From NCBI GenBank assembly GCA_023412455.1, contig JAEYNQ010000081.1:1-29960 (forward strand): 29,960 nt of DNA, in the 5' to 3' direction. Below, one piece after another: positions 6,549 through 13,919 of this stretch; the stretch's first letter is position 1, and the number at the start of each line of letters is the position of its first letter. Origin of the DNA: Bacillota bacterium. GTDB lineage: Bacteria; Bacillota; Clostridia; Lachnospirales; Cellulosilyticaceae. The notes beneath the pieces are model-generated. The model saw nothing but the letters and a program-made list of their open reading frames with translations. It was not told the DNA's origin and ran no database searches. Both the position numbers and the translations under genes were made by a program.

Positions 6549-7853
6549 TTAATAAATCATTTCATGAATCAGTTTAGGTGCTTCTACTTGATCTTTACTC
6601 AAGCAATAAGCTGATTGAAGCATTTCTTTAGCTTCTTCTAGGCGTGAAGCTGAACTGTAATAAAGGGTAGCAATAGCTTCGCCTGCAGCGACTACATCCC
6701 CTATTTTTTTATGGATGATAAGACCTACTGCAAGGTCAATGGAACTTTCCTTGGTTTCTCTACCTGCTCCTAATAGAAGGGCTGTCTTACCTACCTTTTC
6801 AGCATCAATAGAAGCTACATAACCTTCACCTTCTAAGGTCACTTTATATGTTTGGGCTTCATGAGGTAATAAGGTGTAATCGTCAACAACACGAGGGTCT
6901 CCACCTTGAGAGGTAATCCATTCTTTTAGCTTATTCACAGCTTCACCATTTGCAATGACTTCTTTAACCCGTGCTCGTGCAGCTTCTACGCTGTCACATA
7001 CCTTGGCTAAATAAAGCATGTTACTGCCTAAGTGAAGCGTTAATTCTGTTAAGTCTTCAGGTCCTTTCCCTTTAAGGGTTTCAAAGGCCTCTATAACTTC
7101 TAAGGCATTCCCTACTGCAAAGCCAAGAGGCTGACTCATATCCGAAACAATCCCTACCGTTTTACGCCCTACATTGGTTCCAATAGCTACCATGGTTTCT
7201 GCTAATTCTATGGCAGCTTCTGGTGTTTTCATAAAGGCACCACTTCCACATTTCACATCCAGTACAATAGCCTCTGCCCCTGCCGCAATCTTCTTAGACA
7301 TAATGGAGCTGGCAATAAGTGAAACATTATCAACAGTAGCGGTTACATCTCGCAACGCATAAAGCTTCTTATCTGCTGGAGCAAACTCACCACTTTGAGC
7401 AATGACAGCCATGCCATGAGTATTCACATTCTCTATAAAGTCCTCCATAGGTAGTTCCACATGAAAACCTGGGATAGACTCTAACTTATCAATGGTTCCC
7501 CCTGTATGCCCTAAGCCACGCCCTGACATTTTGGCTACCTTAACACCTGCTGCCGCTACAAGAGGTCCTAAAACAATCGTTGTTTTGTCTCCTACGCCTC
7601 CTGTACTGTGTTTGTCCACCTTAATCCCTTCAATAGAAGATAAATCCATCCTATGTCCACTATGAGCCATGGCCAATGTCAAATGGGCTGTTTCCTCACT
7701 GTTCATCCCATTACAGTAAATGGCCATTAATAAAGCAGACATTTGATAGTCGGGGATACTCCCCTCTGTATAACCCTTAACCACGAAGTCAATGGCTTCC
7801 TTTGATAACACCTTACCTCTTTTTTTATCATCTATAATATCATACATCCTCAT
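6549..7853 (-). CDS. pdp: Pyrimidine-nucleoside phosphorylase
   Basis: Cytoplasmic enzyme that splits uridine, deoxyuridine or thymidine with phosphate into the base and (deoxy)ribose-1-phosphate. The family signature SGRGLGHTGGTIDKLESIPG (about 110-129) and the phosphate/substrate loop DKHSTGGVGDKTT (about 80-92) are intact. The 434-residue length is that of Firmicute Pdp, and the pattern fits Pdp rather than strict thymidine phosphorylase DeoA, although those two are hard to part by eye. GGGAGGG lies eight bases before the ATG. It is 68 bases downstream of deoB and forms an operon with it: its sugar-phosphate product is the substrate of DeoB. I see no clear terminator in 6398-6548. Confidence 0.93.
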   Translation of the reverse strand: MRMYDIIDDKKRGKVLSKEAIDFVVKGYTEGSIPDYQMSALLMAIYCNGMNSEETAHLTLAMAHSGHRMDLSSIEGIKVDKHSTGGVGDKTTIVLGPLVAAAGVKVAKMSGRGLGHTGGTIDKLESIPGFHVELPMEDFIENVNTHGMAVIAQSGEFAPADKKLYALRDVTATVDNVSLIASSIMSKKIAAGAEAIVLDVKCGSGAFMKTPEAAIELAETMVAIGTNVGRKTVGIVSDMSQPLGFAVGNALEVIEAFETLKGKGPEDLTELTLHLGSNMLYLAKVCDSVEAARARVKEVIANGEAVNKLKEWITSQGGDPRVVDDYTLLPHEAQTYKVTLEGEGYVASIDAEKVGKTALLLGAGRETKESSIDLAVGLIIHKKIGDVVAAGEAIATLYYSSASRLEEAKEMLQSAYCLSKDQVEAPKLIHEMIY

Positions 7854-7921
7854 ATCAATAACCCTCCCAGCTTAATCTTCTTGCTTTCTTATGAGATGCT
7901 TACCTATTTATTATCATTTAT

Positions 7922-9094
7922 TTACTTCTTCTTAATGCACTCCAAGAAGCTTTGTCCAATCTTTAGACTGGGCAGACCAAAAATCTCCGCAACTGTTTGC
8001 CCAATGTCAGCAAAGCTTTGTCTGGTACCAAGATTACAACCCGGTTCCACTCCTTTGCCATAGATCAGTAGAGGAACATATTCACGGGTATGGTCTGTAC
8101 CAGGTACTGTAGGATCACAACCATGATCTGCTGTAATAATCAAAATATCTTCCTCTGTCATTTGTGCCATAATCTCTGGGAGCTTTTCATCAAATGCCTC
8201 TAAGCCCTTTCCATAGGACTCTGGGTCATTGCGATGTCCCCACTTCATATCAAAATCTACAAGATTTGTAAAAATAAGCCCTTTGTCATACTTTTTCATG
8301 CTCTCTAATGTCACTTCTATACCTTCTAAGTTACTCTTTGTATGAATAGCTTCTGTTACACCTTGTCCATTGAAAATATCCTCTATCTTACCTACTGCCA
8401 TAACAGGTACACCTTGTTCTCCACAATAAGTTAGTAAATTAGGTGTGGGTGGACAAATAGCAAAGTCTCTACGATTGGCTGTTCGTGTAAAGTGAGGTGC
8501 TTCTCCTGTAAAAGGTCGAGCAATGACACGAGCCACCTCATGCTCCCCTTTTAAAAGATTACGGGCTATTTCACACATTTCATAGAGTTTATCTAAAGGA
8601 ATAACCTCTTCATGGGCAGCAATTTGGAAAACACTATCCGCAGAAGTATAGATGATGGGATAGCCGGTTTGAACATGCTCTTCCCCTAGTTCCTCAATAA
8701 TCGCTGTACCTGAAGCTGGACAATTTCCCAATGTTTTAGTACCGATCTGTGCCTCAAAAGCCTCCATGATTTCTTTAGGGAAACCTTGAGGATACGTAGG
8801 AAAAGGAACTTCCGTGTAAATTCCAATCATTTCCCAATGTCCTGTCGTTGTATCTTTCCCTTTTGAAAGTTCAGCTAAACGTGCAAAAGCACCTTGAGGT
8901 AAAGGCTCTTCTCCTAACACTTCTATGCCATCAATATTTCCCCAACCTAAAGCTTTAAGATTTTTAAGTTTTAATCCTTTATTGTAGTTATAAACATGTG
9001 AAAAGGTATTGGCCAATTCATCCCCATACTGGGCAGCATCTGGCATAGCTCCTATCCCTACACTATCTAATACAATCCATATTACTCTTTTCAT
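7922..9094 (-). CDS. deoB: Phosphopentomutase
   Basis: DeoB moves the phosphate of ribose-1-phosphate or deoxyribose-1-phosphate to carbon 5, feeding nucleoside sugars into central metabolism. It belongs to the alkaline-phosphatase superfamily: the metal-binding IVLDSVGIGAMPD motif (about 6-18), the phospho-Thr segment KDTTTGHWE (about 85) and the C-terminal TADHGCDPT and GTDHTREYVP motifs are visible. The open frame extends upstream to 9181, but the conserved MKRVIWIVLDS start at 9094 is preceded by GGAAGG at eight bases, giving 390 residues, the normal length. It is first in the deoB-pdp unit and is preceded by xerD, as in the B. subtilis ripX-drm order. Confidence 0.95.
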   Translation of the reverse strand: MKRVIWIVLDSVGIGAMPDAAQYGDELANTFSHVYNYNKGLKLKNLKALGWGNIDGIEVLGEEPLPQGAFARLAELSKGKDTTTGHWEMIGIYTEVPFPTYPQGFPKEIMEAFEAQIGTKTLGNCPASGTAIIEELGEEHVQTGYPIIYTSADSVFQIAAHEEVIPLDKLYEMCEIARNLLKGEHEVARVIARPFTGEAPHFTRTANRRDFAICPPTPNLLTYCGEQGVPVMAVGKIEDIFNGQGVTEAIHTKSNLEGIEVTLESMKKYDKGLIFTNLVDFDMKWGHRNDPESYGKGLEAFDEKLPEIMAQMTEEDILIITADHGCDPTVPGTDHTREYVPLLIYGKGVEPGCNLGTRQSFADIGQTVAEIFGLPSLKIGQSFLECIKKK

Positions 9095-9157
9095 AGCATT
9101 CACCTTCCTTATTTTATTCTTTTTTGTTTTTATTTGACGAAATCTCTCCTGTTTTTT

Positions 9158-9163
9158 ATTATA
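9158..9163 (-). promoter_or_regulatory. -10 box (TATAAT) of the deoB-pdp promoter
   Basis: A perfect TATAAT lies 63 bases before the deoB start and just downstream of the xerD terminator. The hexamer 17 bases upstream (TATACT) is a poor -35, so strength and exact spacing are uncertain. Confidence 0.45.
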
Positions 9164-9227
9164 CCCTTTTTCTCCCAACAAGTATACCCTAAGTATTTGT
9201 TACCCTCCCTAAAGGCCACTTTGACAA

Positions 9228-9278
9228 TAAAAAGAGGTGTGAGCCTACTTCTTAAAAAGAAATACGCTCACACCTCTT
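9228..9278 (-). terminator. Rho-independent terminator after xerD
   Basis: AAGAGGTGTGAGC (9266-9278 read on the minus strand) pairs perfectly over 13 bases with GCTCACACCTCTT (9232-9244), followed by UUUUUAUU. The loop is 21 bases. Confidence 0.9.
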
Positions 9279-9292
9279 GAACTTATACTTGT

Positions 9293-10183
9293 TTAAGCCC
9301 GAGGATGGGTTTTATTATAAACATTCTTTAATTCTTCAGTCTCTTTGTCCAGATGCATGTAAACTTGGGTAGTAGAGATATCTGAATGGCCTAGCATTTG
9401 TTGAACTGATTTTAAATTCGCCCCGTTTTGTACAAGGTGAGCAGCAAAGGAATGTCTTAACATATGGGGAGTAATGCTTTCTGTAATATCAGCATATTTA
9501 GCATAGGTTTTTAATATCTTCCAAAAACCTTGACGCGTCATGGAATTACCGTTGCAATTGACAAACAGGGAAGAGTCCCTATTATCCTTTAAAAGAACAT
9601 AGCGCACCTCAGAAAGGTAACGCTGTAAAGCAGCAACTGCTGATTTACCGATAGGAATCGTTCTTTCCTTATGAGCATCTCTACAAATAATATATCCTTG
9701 TTGTAAATTAATATCTGTTACCTTTAAGGCCACTAACTCCGAAACACGAATTCCCGTAGCATATAACAATTCTAACATGGCACGATCACGTATTCCTTTA
9801 ATGCCTTTTACATTAGGCTGCTCTAAAAGCAAGGTGATTTGTGACTGACTTAAAATACGAGGTACCTTTTTCTCTATTTTAGGTAAAGCAATAACACGTG
9901 CTGGATTTTGTTGAAGCAAACCCTCTTTCATTAAATATTGACAAAAAGCACGGATGGATGCCAACGTACGAGAAACCGTTGCCATGGATTTCTGATGCTC
10001 CTTCCTATCCTTTAGGTAAGCATCAATCACTTCTGCAGTTAAGCCCTCCACTTGTTGAACGTGATGTTCCTTTAGATAGTGAATAAAATACTTTAAATCC
10101 CTTTCATAGGACTGAATGGTATTATCGGATGACATCTTTATATTTTTTAAATAACTTAAAAATAGTGCAACATTCTCCTCCAT
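9293..10183 (-). CDS. xerD: Site-specific tyrosine recombinase XerD
   Basis: A chromosome dimer-resolution recombinase that cuts at dif and forms a covalent 3'-phosphotyrosine intermediate. The N-terminal SAM-like core-binding domain covers about 1-85 and the catalytic domain about 110-290. The catalytic set is complete: Arg146 (ATGIRVSEL), Lys172, His240-x-x-Arg243 (HMLRHSFA), His266 (LGHSDIS) and Tyr275. The lysine hairpin reads DAHKERTIPIG, not the common GKGNKER form. With 296 residues it has the usual XerD length, and xerD before deoB is the B. subtilis arrangement, which argues against a phage integrase. It has its own promoter (10247-10275) and terminator. No dif site is recognised here, and no second recombinase gene is in the window. 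Confidence 0.9.
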   Translation of the reverse strand: MEENVALFLSYLKNIKMSSDNTIQSYERDLKYFIHYLKEHHVQQVEGLTAEVIDAYLKDRKEHQKSMATVSRTLASIRAFCQYLMKEGLLQQNPARVIALPKIEKKVPRILSQSQITLLLEQPNVKGIKGIRDRAMLELLYATGIRVSELVALKVTDINLQQGYIICRDAHKERTIPIGKSAVAALQRYLSEVRYVLLKDNRDSSLFVNCNGNSMTRQGFWKILKTYAKYADITESITPHMLRHSFAAHLVQNGANLKSVQQMLGHSDISTTQVYMHLDKETEELKNVYNKTHPRA

Positions 10184-10246
10184 AGCTTTTCCCCTTTAAT
10201 AGATGCATATTTAACTTAATAATTTATAATATTTAAATTTTATTAT

Positions 10247-10275
10247 ATTATATCTAAAATGACTTTTTCTGTCTA
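10247..10275 (-). promoter_or_regulatory. Sigma-A promoter of xerD
   Basis: TAGACA (10270-10275), 17 bases and a perfect TATAAT (10247-10252) on the minus strand, 63 bases before the xerD ATG, in AT-rich DNA just beyond the uracil permease terminator. Confidence 0.7.
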
Positions 10276-10317
10276 CCACATTTCATTTCAAAATTTATAT
10301 TTAGGCAAATTGTTGAA

Positions 10318-10375
10318 TAAAAAAACAAGACATCCCTTCTTTACTAAGAAAGTGCACGGGGTTTGTCTTGTTTTT
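10318..10375 (-). terminator. Rho-independent terminator after the uracil permease gene
   Basis: On the minus strand AACAAGACA-AA-CCCC is matched by GGG-AT-GTCTTGTT, with a U run after the stem (about 10318-10325). The A run on the other side (10371-10375) could let it act in both directions. Confidence 0.85.
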
Positions 10376-10382
10376 ATTGATT

Positions 10383-11705
10383 TTAAATATTTTCTGGTAA
10401 AAGTTTATTAAGTACTACACCTATAAACGCTGCAATAGCTAAACCTGAAACAGTAATGGTTCCTACAACAGCAATATTATTAATTCCTATACCTGTTACA
10501 AAAATAATGGCGGCAATGATTAAATTTCTACTATGTGTAAAATCCAGTTGTGCATCAACCAGCGTTCTTACCCCTACACTTGCAATCATCCCAAATAAAA
10601 TAATACTAATACCACCCATAACAGATGAGGGGATGGTTTGAATAATTGCTGTAAATTTACCACACATACTGAGTAGAATAGCAATAAGAGCTGCAATACG
10701 TAAAATCTGAGGATTGTAAACTTTAGTTACAGCTAATACGCCTGTATTTTCACCATACGTCGTATTAGCTGGTCCTCCTATAAAACCCGCAACCATTGTT
10801 GCAAGACCATCTCCTAGGAGGGTCCGATGAATACCTGGATTAGCAAAGAAATCTTTTCCAACGACTGCTCCATTCGTTGTAATATCTCCAATATGCTCAA
10901 TGAAAACAACGAGTGCTATAGGGGCAATCCCTATAATAGCTTCCCATGAAAAGCTTGGTAAGGCCATAAAGTGTTCAAGTCCTGTCTCAGAGAAACCAAT
11001 CCATGGCGCCAATGCAATCGTTGAAGTATCTACCATACCTAAGCAAAGGGCTGCTACATAGCCTACTAAAACAGAAATAAGAATAGGTACTAATTTAAAG
11101 AATCCTTTAGCAAATATGGAAACAATAATCATGGTTATGACAACAATACTTGCCACTATTAAACTTTTAGGATCTATGTAAAAAATATCTGATGTTTTAT
11201 TAAAAATACTGGCATCCACCTTAAAGCCATTAGCCACTAATACTTCTGCCATCTTGGCACCTTCTGGATTTTCATTCATAATAGGTGTATAACCAATCAT
11301 CTGTATAGCTGTAGGACTTAAGCGTAGCCCAATAACCATAATGATAGGACCCACTACAACAGGTGGAAAAAAAGACTTCACATGCTCTACTCCTACTAAT
11401 TTAATGACTCCTGCCATCAAAACATAGACAAGTCCTGTAGCAATAATCCCTCCTTTAACCGCTCCAATACCTAAGGCCTGTAAGTTAATGGCAATGGCCG
11501 TTATAAAGGCAAAACTAGAGCCTAAAAAAACTGGAACAATTCCCTTTGTTGTTCCATGAAATACAAGAGTTCCCACTCCCGCACACAATAATGCCACTCC
11601 TGGATCTAACCCCGTCAAAATAGGGACCAATACTGTTGCACCAAACATTGCTAGCACATGTTGTAATCCTAAAATAAGTTTCTTACTGGTACTAATGTGT
11701 TCCAT
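10383..11705 (-). CDS. uraA: Uracil permease (NCS2/UraA family)
   Basis: A nucleobase:proton symporter of the NCS2 family in the cytoplasmic membrane, importing uracil. The 440-residue protein is hydrophobic throughout with the 14-segment pattern of the family. It opens with KKLILGLQHVLAMFGATVLVPILTG, the typical UraA start, and has the family substrate motif near GPANTTYGENTGVLAVTKV (about 306-324). AAGGAGAG lies before the ATG. It follows pyrR by 28 bases, as pyrP does in B. subtilis, so it is expected to answer to the PyrR attenuator at 12331-12440. It is the last gene of that unit. Uracil rather than xanthine as substrate is inferred from the pairing with PyrR. Confidence 0.92.
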   Translation of the reverse strand: MEHISTSKKLILGLQHVLAMFGATVLVPILTGLDPGVALLCAGVGTLVFHGTTKGIVPVFLGSSFAFITAIAINLQALGIGAVKGGIIATGLVYVLMAGVIKLVGVEHVKSFFPPVVVGPIIMVIGLRLSPTAIQMIGYTPIMNENPEGAKMAEVLVANGFKVDASIFNKTSDIFYIDPKSLIVASIVVITMIIVSIFAKGFFKLVPILISVLVGYVAALCLGMVDTSTIALAPWIGFSETGLEHFMALPSFSWEAIIGIAPIALVVFIEHIGDITTNGAVVGKDFFANPGIHRTLLGDGLATMVAGFIGGPANTTYGENTGVLAVTKVYNPQILRIAALIAILLSMCGKFTAIIQTIPSSVMGGISIILFGMIASVGVRTLVDAQLDFTHSRNLIIAAIIFVTGIGINNIAVVGTITVSGLAIAAFIGVVLNKLLPENI

Positions 11706-11733
11706 CTTTATCTCTCCTTTTATCGTTTATAGT

Positions 11734-12285
11734 TTAATCATTGATAGTATTTTTCATGTCTAATACAACCCTATTCTCATGGTCGACCTCTTTCACATGC
11801 ACACGTACAATCTCTTTTTTAGAAGTAGGTATATTTTTACCTACAAAATCAGGTCGAATAGGTAGCTCACGGTGACCACGGTCAATAAGCGTAGCTAATT
11901 TAATATAACTTGGTCTACCTACATCCATAATCGCATCGAGAGCTGCTCTTACTGTACGCCCTGTATAAATCACATCATCCACTAAGACAACTGTCTTTCC
12001 ATTAATATCTGATTCAATGCTACTTCCCCCCATAAGAGGCTGTGGAAATTGCTTTTCTAAATCATCCCTATAAAATGTAATATTAATCTTTTCAATAGGT
12101 ACTTCCACATTCTCAATACGCTTAATCTTTTCAGCAAGGCTTCTAGCAATAGGTACACCACGTGTTTCAATACCAATAAGCACAATATCTTTGGCTCCCT
12201 TATTGGCCTCAATAATCTCATGAGCAATACGCATGAGTGCCCGATTCATGGCTGCTTCATCCAGTAATACTTTTTGTTCATGCAT
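11734..12285 (-). CDS. pyrR: Bifunctional pyr operon regulator / uracil phosphoribosyltransferase PyrR
   Basis: PyrR binds pyr leader mRNA when UMP is plentiful and promotes termination; it also has weak uracil phosphoribosyltransferase activity. The type I PRTase loop VVLVDDVIYTGRT (about 99-111), the early LMRIAHEIIEANKG segment and the C-terminal RGHRELPIRPDFVGKNIPTS segment are characteristic. The frame extends to a GTG at 12297, but that GTG is inside the AGGTGG ribosome-binding site eight bases before the ATG at 12285, so I use the latter, giving 183 residues (B. subtilis 181). It is the first gene of pyrR-uraA and is preceded by its own target RNA, so it should be autoregulated. No pyrimidine biosynthesis genes follow. 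Confidence 0.95.
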   Translation of the reverse strand: MHEQKVLLDEAAMNRALMRIAHEIIEANKGAKDIVLIGIETRGVPIARSLAEKIKRIENVEVPIEKINITFYRDDLEKQFPQPLMGGSSIESDINGKTVVLVDDVIYTGRTVRAALDAIMDVGRPSYIKLATLIDRGHRELPIRPDFVGKNIPTSKKEIVRVHVKEVDHENRVVLDMKNTIND

Positions 12286-12330
12286 GCACTTGTCCACCTT
12301 TCTTCTTGGGTTTGATTCTGTTTATTCCAT

Positions 12331-12365
12331 AAAAAATAGACTCCTAAGTTCCTTTAGAAGTCTAT
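12331..12365 (-). terminator. Attenuator terminator of the pyrR leader
   Basis: On the minus strand a 12-bp stem (12354-12365 with 12336-12347, two G-U pairs) with a 6-base loop is followed by a U run (12331-12336). It lies 45 bases before the pyrR start. Its 5' arm and loop contain UAAAGGAA, which can pair with the start of the leader to prevent it forming. Confidence 0.88.
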
Positions 12366-12407
12366 CTGATATACTCTATGAAAAACTATAATACACATTA
12401 TCGTATA

Positions 12408-12439
12408 TCCTTATTAGCCTCTCGTGCTACTTTAAAGGA
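12408..12439 (-). ncRNA. PyrR-binding RNA hairpin
   Basis: In the transcript UCCUU pairs with AAGGA (lower stem) and UAGC with GCUA (upper stem), with an asymmetric UAAAG/AU bulge and the loop ACGAGAG. The stretch GCACGAGAGGCUAAUAAGGA resembles the known PyrR site CCAGAGAGGCUGAGAAGGA. Confidence 0.85.
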
Positions 12440-12453
12440 ATAAATCTAGGTTA

Positions 12454-12482
12454 ATTTTCTCATGTCTTTCTTAGTTTGTCAA
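12454..12482 (-). promoter_or_regulatory. Promoter of pyrR-uraA, inside the 3' end of rluD
   Basis: A perfect TTGACA (12477-12482), 17 bases and GAAAAT (12454-12459, four of six matching TATAAT). The spacer contains the rluD stop codon. The predicted start near 12447 lies a few bases before the leader pairing element at 12440, as expected for an attenuator. Confidence 0.65.
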
Positions 12483-13374
12483 TAATCTGCCTAAAATAAT
12501 CAGGTAACTCACTGTCAAATTCTATATAATGTCCAGTAGTGGGATGAACAAAACCAAGTACTTTAGCATGGAGCATCTGTCGGGTGAGCCCAAATTTATT
12601 TTTGCTAGGCCCATAAACAGGGTCTCCTAAAAGAGGATGACCTATATGCTTCATATGCACGCGAATCTGATGGGTTCTTCCCGTAAAAAGTGTCAGTTCC
12701 ACATAAGTAAAATCTTTATAACGCTCTAATACACGATAATGGGTTTTAGCTGGGCGCCCTCCTATTACTACTGCCATCTTCTTACGATCTTGTGACGAAC
12801 GGGCTAAAGGGGCTTCTACAACGCCTTCTTCTTCCTTAAAAGTCCCATGAACAATAGCATGATATTTTCGCGTAATGTTATGCTCTTTAAGGGCTTCTGA
12901 AAGAGCAAAATGGGTTTTATCATTTTTAGCCACCATTAACAAACCTGAAGTATCCTTATCAATGCGATGGACAATTCCTGGCCGTATCTCTCCATTAATC
13001 CCTGAAAGCTTGTCTTTTGCATGAAACATAAGGGCATTGACTAAAGTCCCTGTATAATTACCTGGAGCAGGGTGAACCACCATATCTTGAGGTTTATTGA
13101 CGATAAGAATAGCTTCATCTTCATAGACAATATCTAAGGGAATGTCCTCTTCACTAATATTTACTTCTATAGGATCTGGAATCTGTATATGAATTGTTTC
13201 ACCTATTTTTATCTTATACTTTGTATTTTGCACTTGGCCATTTACTGTTACTTGACCCTTTTCAATTTGCTTTTGTAGAAAGCTACGGGTATACTCCTCC
13301 AGTTCAAGAGAAAGATATTTATCTAACCGTGTTCCTTCTTTATCTTCTACAATAAGACTAATGATTTCTTTCAT
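12460..13374 (-). CDS. rluD: 23S rRNA pseudouridine synthase RluD (RluA family)
   Basis: Makes pseudouridines in the 23S rRNA; the RluD target is helix 69 (positions 1911/1915/1917). An S4 domain (about 15-70) comes first, then the RluA-type catalytic domain with HRIDKDTSGLL (catalytic Asp139) and GRTHQIRVHMKHIGHPLLGD. The length of 304 residues matches B. subtilis YlyB. The start ATG overlaps the lspA stop (ATGA), and lspA-rluD-pyrR is the order seen in B. subtilis. Specificity within RluA/C/D is not provable by eye. Its last codons also carry the promoter of the next unit. Confidence 0.92.
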   Translation of the reverse strand: MKEIISLIVEDKEGTRLDKYLSLELEEYTRSFLQKQIEKGQVTVNGQVQNTKYKIKIGETIHIQIPDPIEVNISEEDIPLDIVYEDEAILIVNKPQDMVVHPAPGNYTGTLVNALMFHAKDKLSGINGEIRPGIVHRIDKDTSGLLMVAKNDKTHFALSEALKEHNITRKYHAIVHGTFKEEEGVVEAPLARSSQDRKKMAVVIGGRPAKTHYRVLERYKDFTYVELTLFTGRTHQIRVHMKHIGHPLLGDPVYGPSKNKFGLTRQMLHAKVLGFVHPTTGHYIEFDSELPDYFRQIIDKLRKT

Positions 13375-13856
13375 TCTACTGTTCCTTCTTTGTGCTTTTC
13401 AAAATCTTTTTCTCCTATAAGTATAGCCAAAAAGAGAATTCCTACACCTACAACAACTAAAATATCCGCTACATTGAACACAGGAAAATCAATAAGTATA
13501 AAGTAAAAAAAATCACGTACATAATTAAGGGTTATTCGATCAATAAGATTGCCGATGGCACCACTTATAATGCACACAAAAGAAATACGACTCACTTTTC
13601 CCCAAAAAGTAAAAGGTAATTTCTTATAGTAGATAAACAATGCTGTGACAACAACAACTGTCATAATAATAAACAGCCATTGTTTATTTTGTAGCATGCC
13701 AAAGGCTGCCCCTCTATTCTCCACATAAGTTAAATGAAATACATTCGGCCATAAAAGTACATCCTGGCCATTTGCCAACTGTTGTACAGCCCAAACTTTT
13801 GTAACTTGATCGAGTGCTATTAAACCTACGATTATCAAAATTGCCCTTACTGTCAT
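13371..13856 (-). CDS. lspA: Lipoprotein signal peptidase (signal peptidase II)
   Basis: An aspartic membrane peptidase that removes signal peptides from diacylglyceryl-modified prolipoproteins. The 161-residue protein has four membrane segments (about 4-20, 58-76, 88-105, 127-147). Conserved motifs are DQVTK (16-20), ENRGAAFG (46-53), GNLIDR with Asp106 and FNVAD with Asp131; these two Asp are the catalytic pair. AAGGAG lies eight bases before the ATG. It follows aroB and overlaps rluD by four bases. A 13-bp hairpin (13888-13919) lies between aroB and this gene. Confidence 0.95.
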   Translation of the reverse strand: MTVRAILIIVGLIALDQVTKVWAVQQLANGQDVLLWPNVFHLTYVENRGAAFGMLQNKQWLFIIMTVVVVTALFIYYKKLPFTFWGKVSRISFVCIISGAIGNLIDRITLNYVRDFFYFILIDFPVFNVADILVVVGVGILFLAILIGEKDFEKHKEGTVE

Positions 13857-13887
13857 TGTTCTTTCTCCTTACTTTGTTTATAAAGTG

Positions 13888-13919
13888 AGAAGAAACGTGC
13901 TTATCGGCACGTTTCTTCT
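13888..13919 (-). repeat. Perfect 13-bp inverted repeat at the aroB-lspA junction
   Basis: AGAAGAAACGTGC and its exact complement are separated by six bases that contain the aroB stop codon. The 3' arm is U-rich (GUUUCUUCU), but no U run follows; CACUUUAUAAAC comes next. It may be a weak terminator or an mRNA-processing or stabilising hairpin within the operon. Confidence 0.6.

Larger units (their letters stand above)
12331..12440 (-). promoter_or_regulatory. PyrR-responsive transcription attenuator
   Basis: All parts of a pyr attenuator can be read in the transcript. A PyrR-binding hairpin (anti-antiterminator) is at 12408-12439. UUCCUUUA at 12433-12440 is perfectly complementary to UAAAGGAA at 12349-12356, inside the terminator, so an antiterminator can form. 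The terminator is at 12331-12365. The UCCUU used by the binding hairpin is the same segment used by the antiterminator, so the states exclude each other: PyrR-UMP binding frees the terminator and lowers pyrR-uraA expression. The mechanism is known from B. subtilis; the pairings are seen here. Confidence 0.85.
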
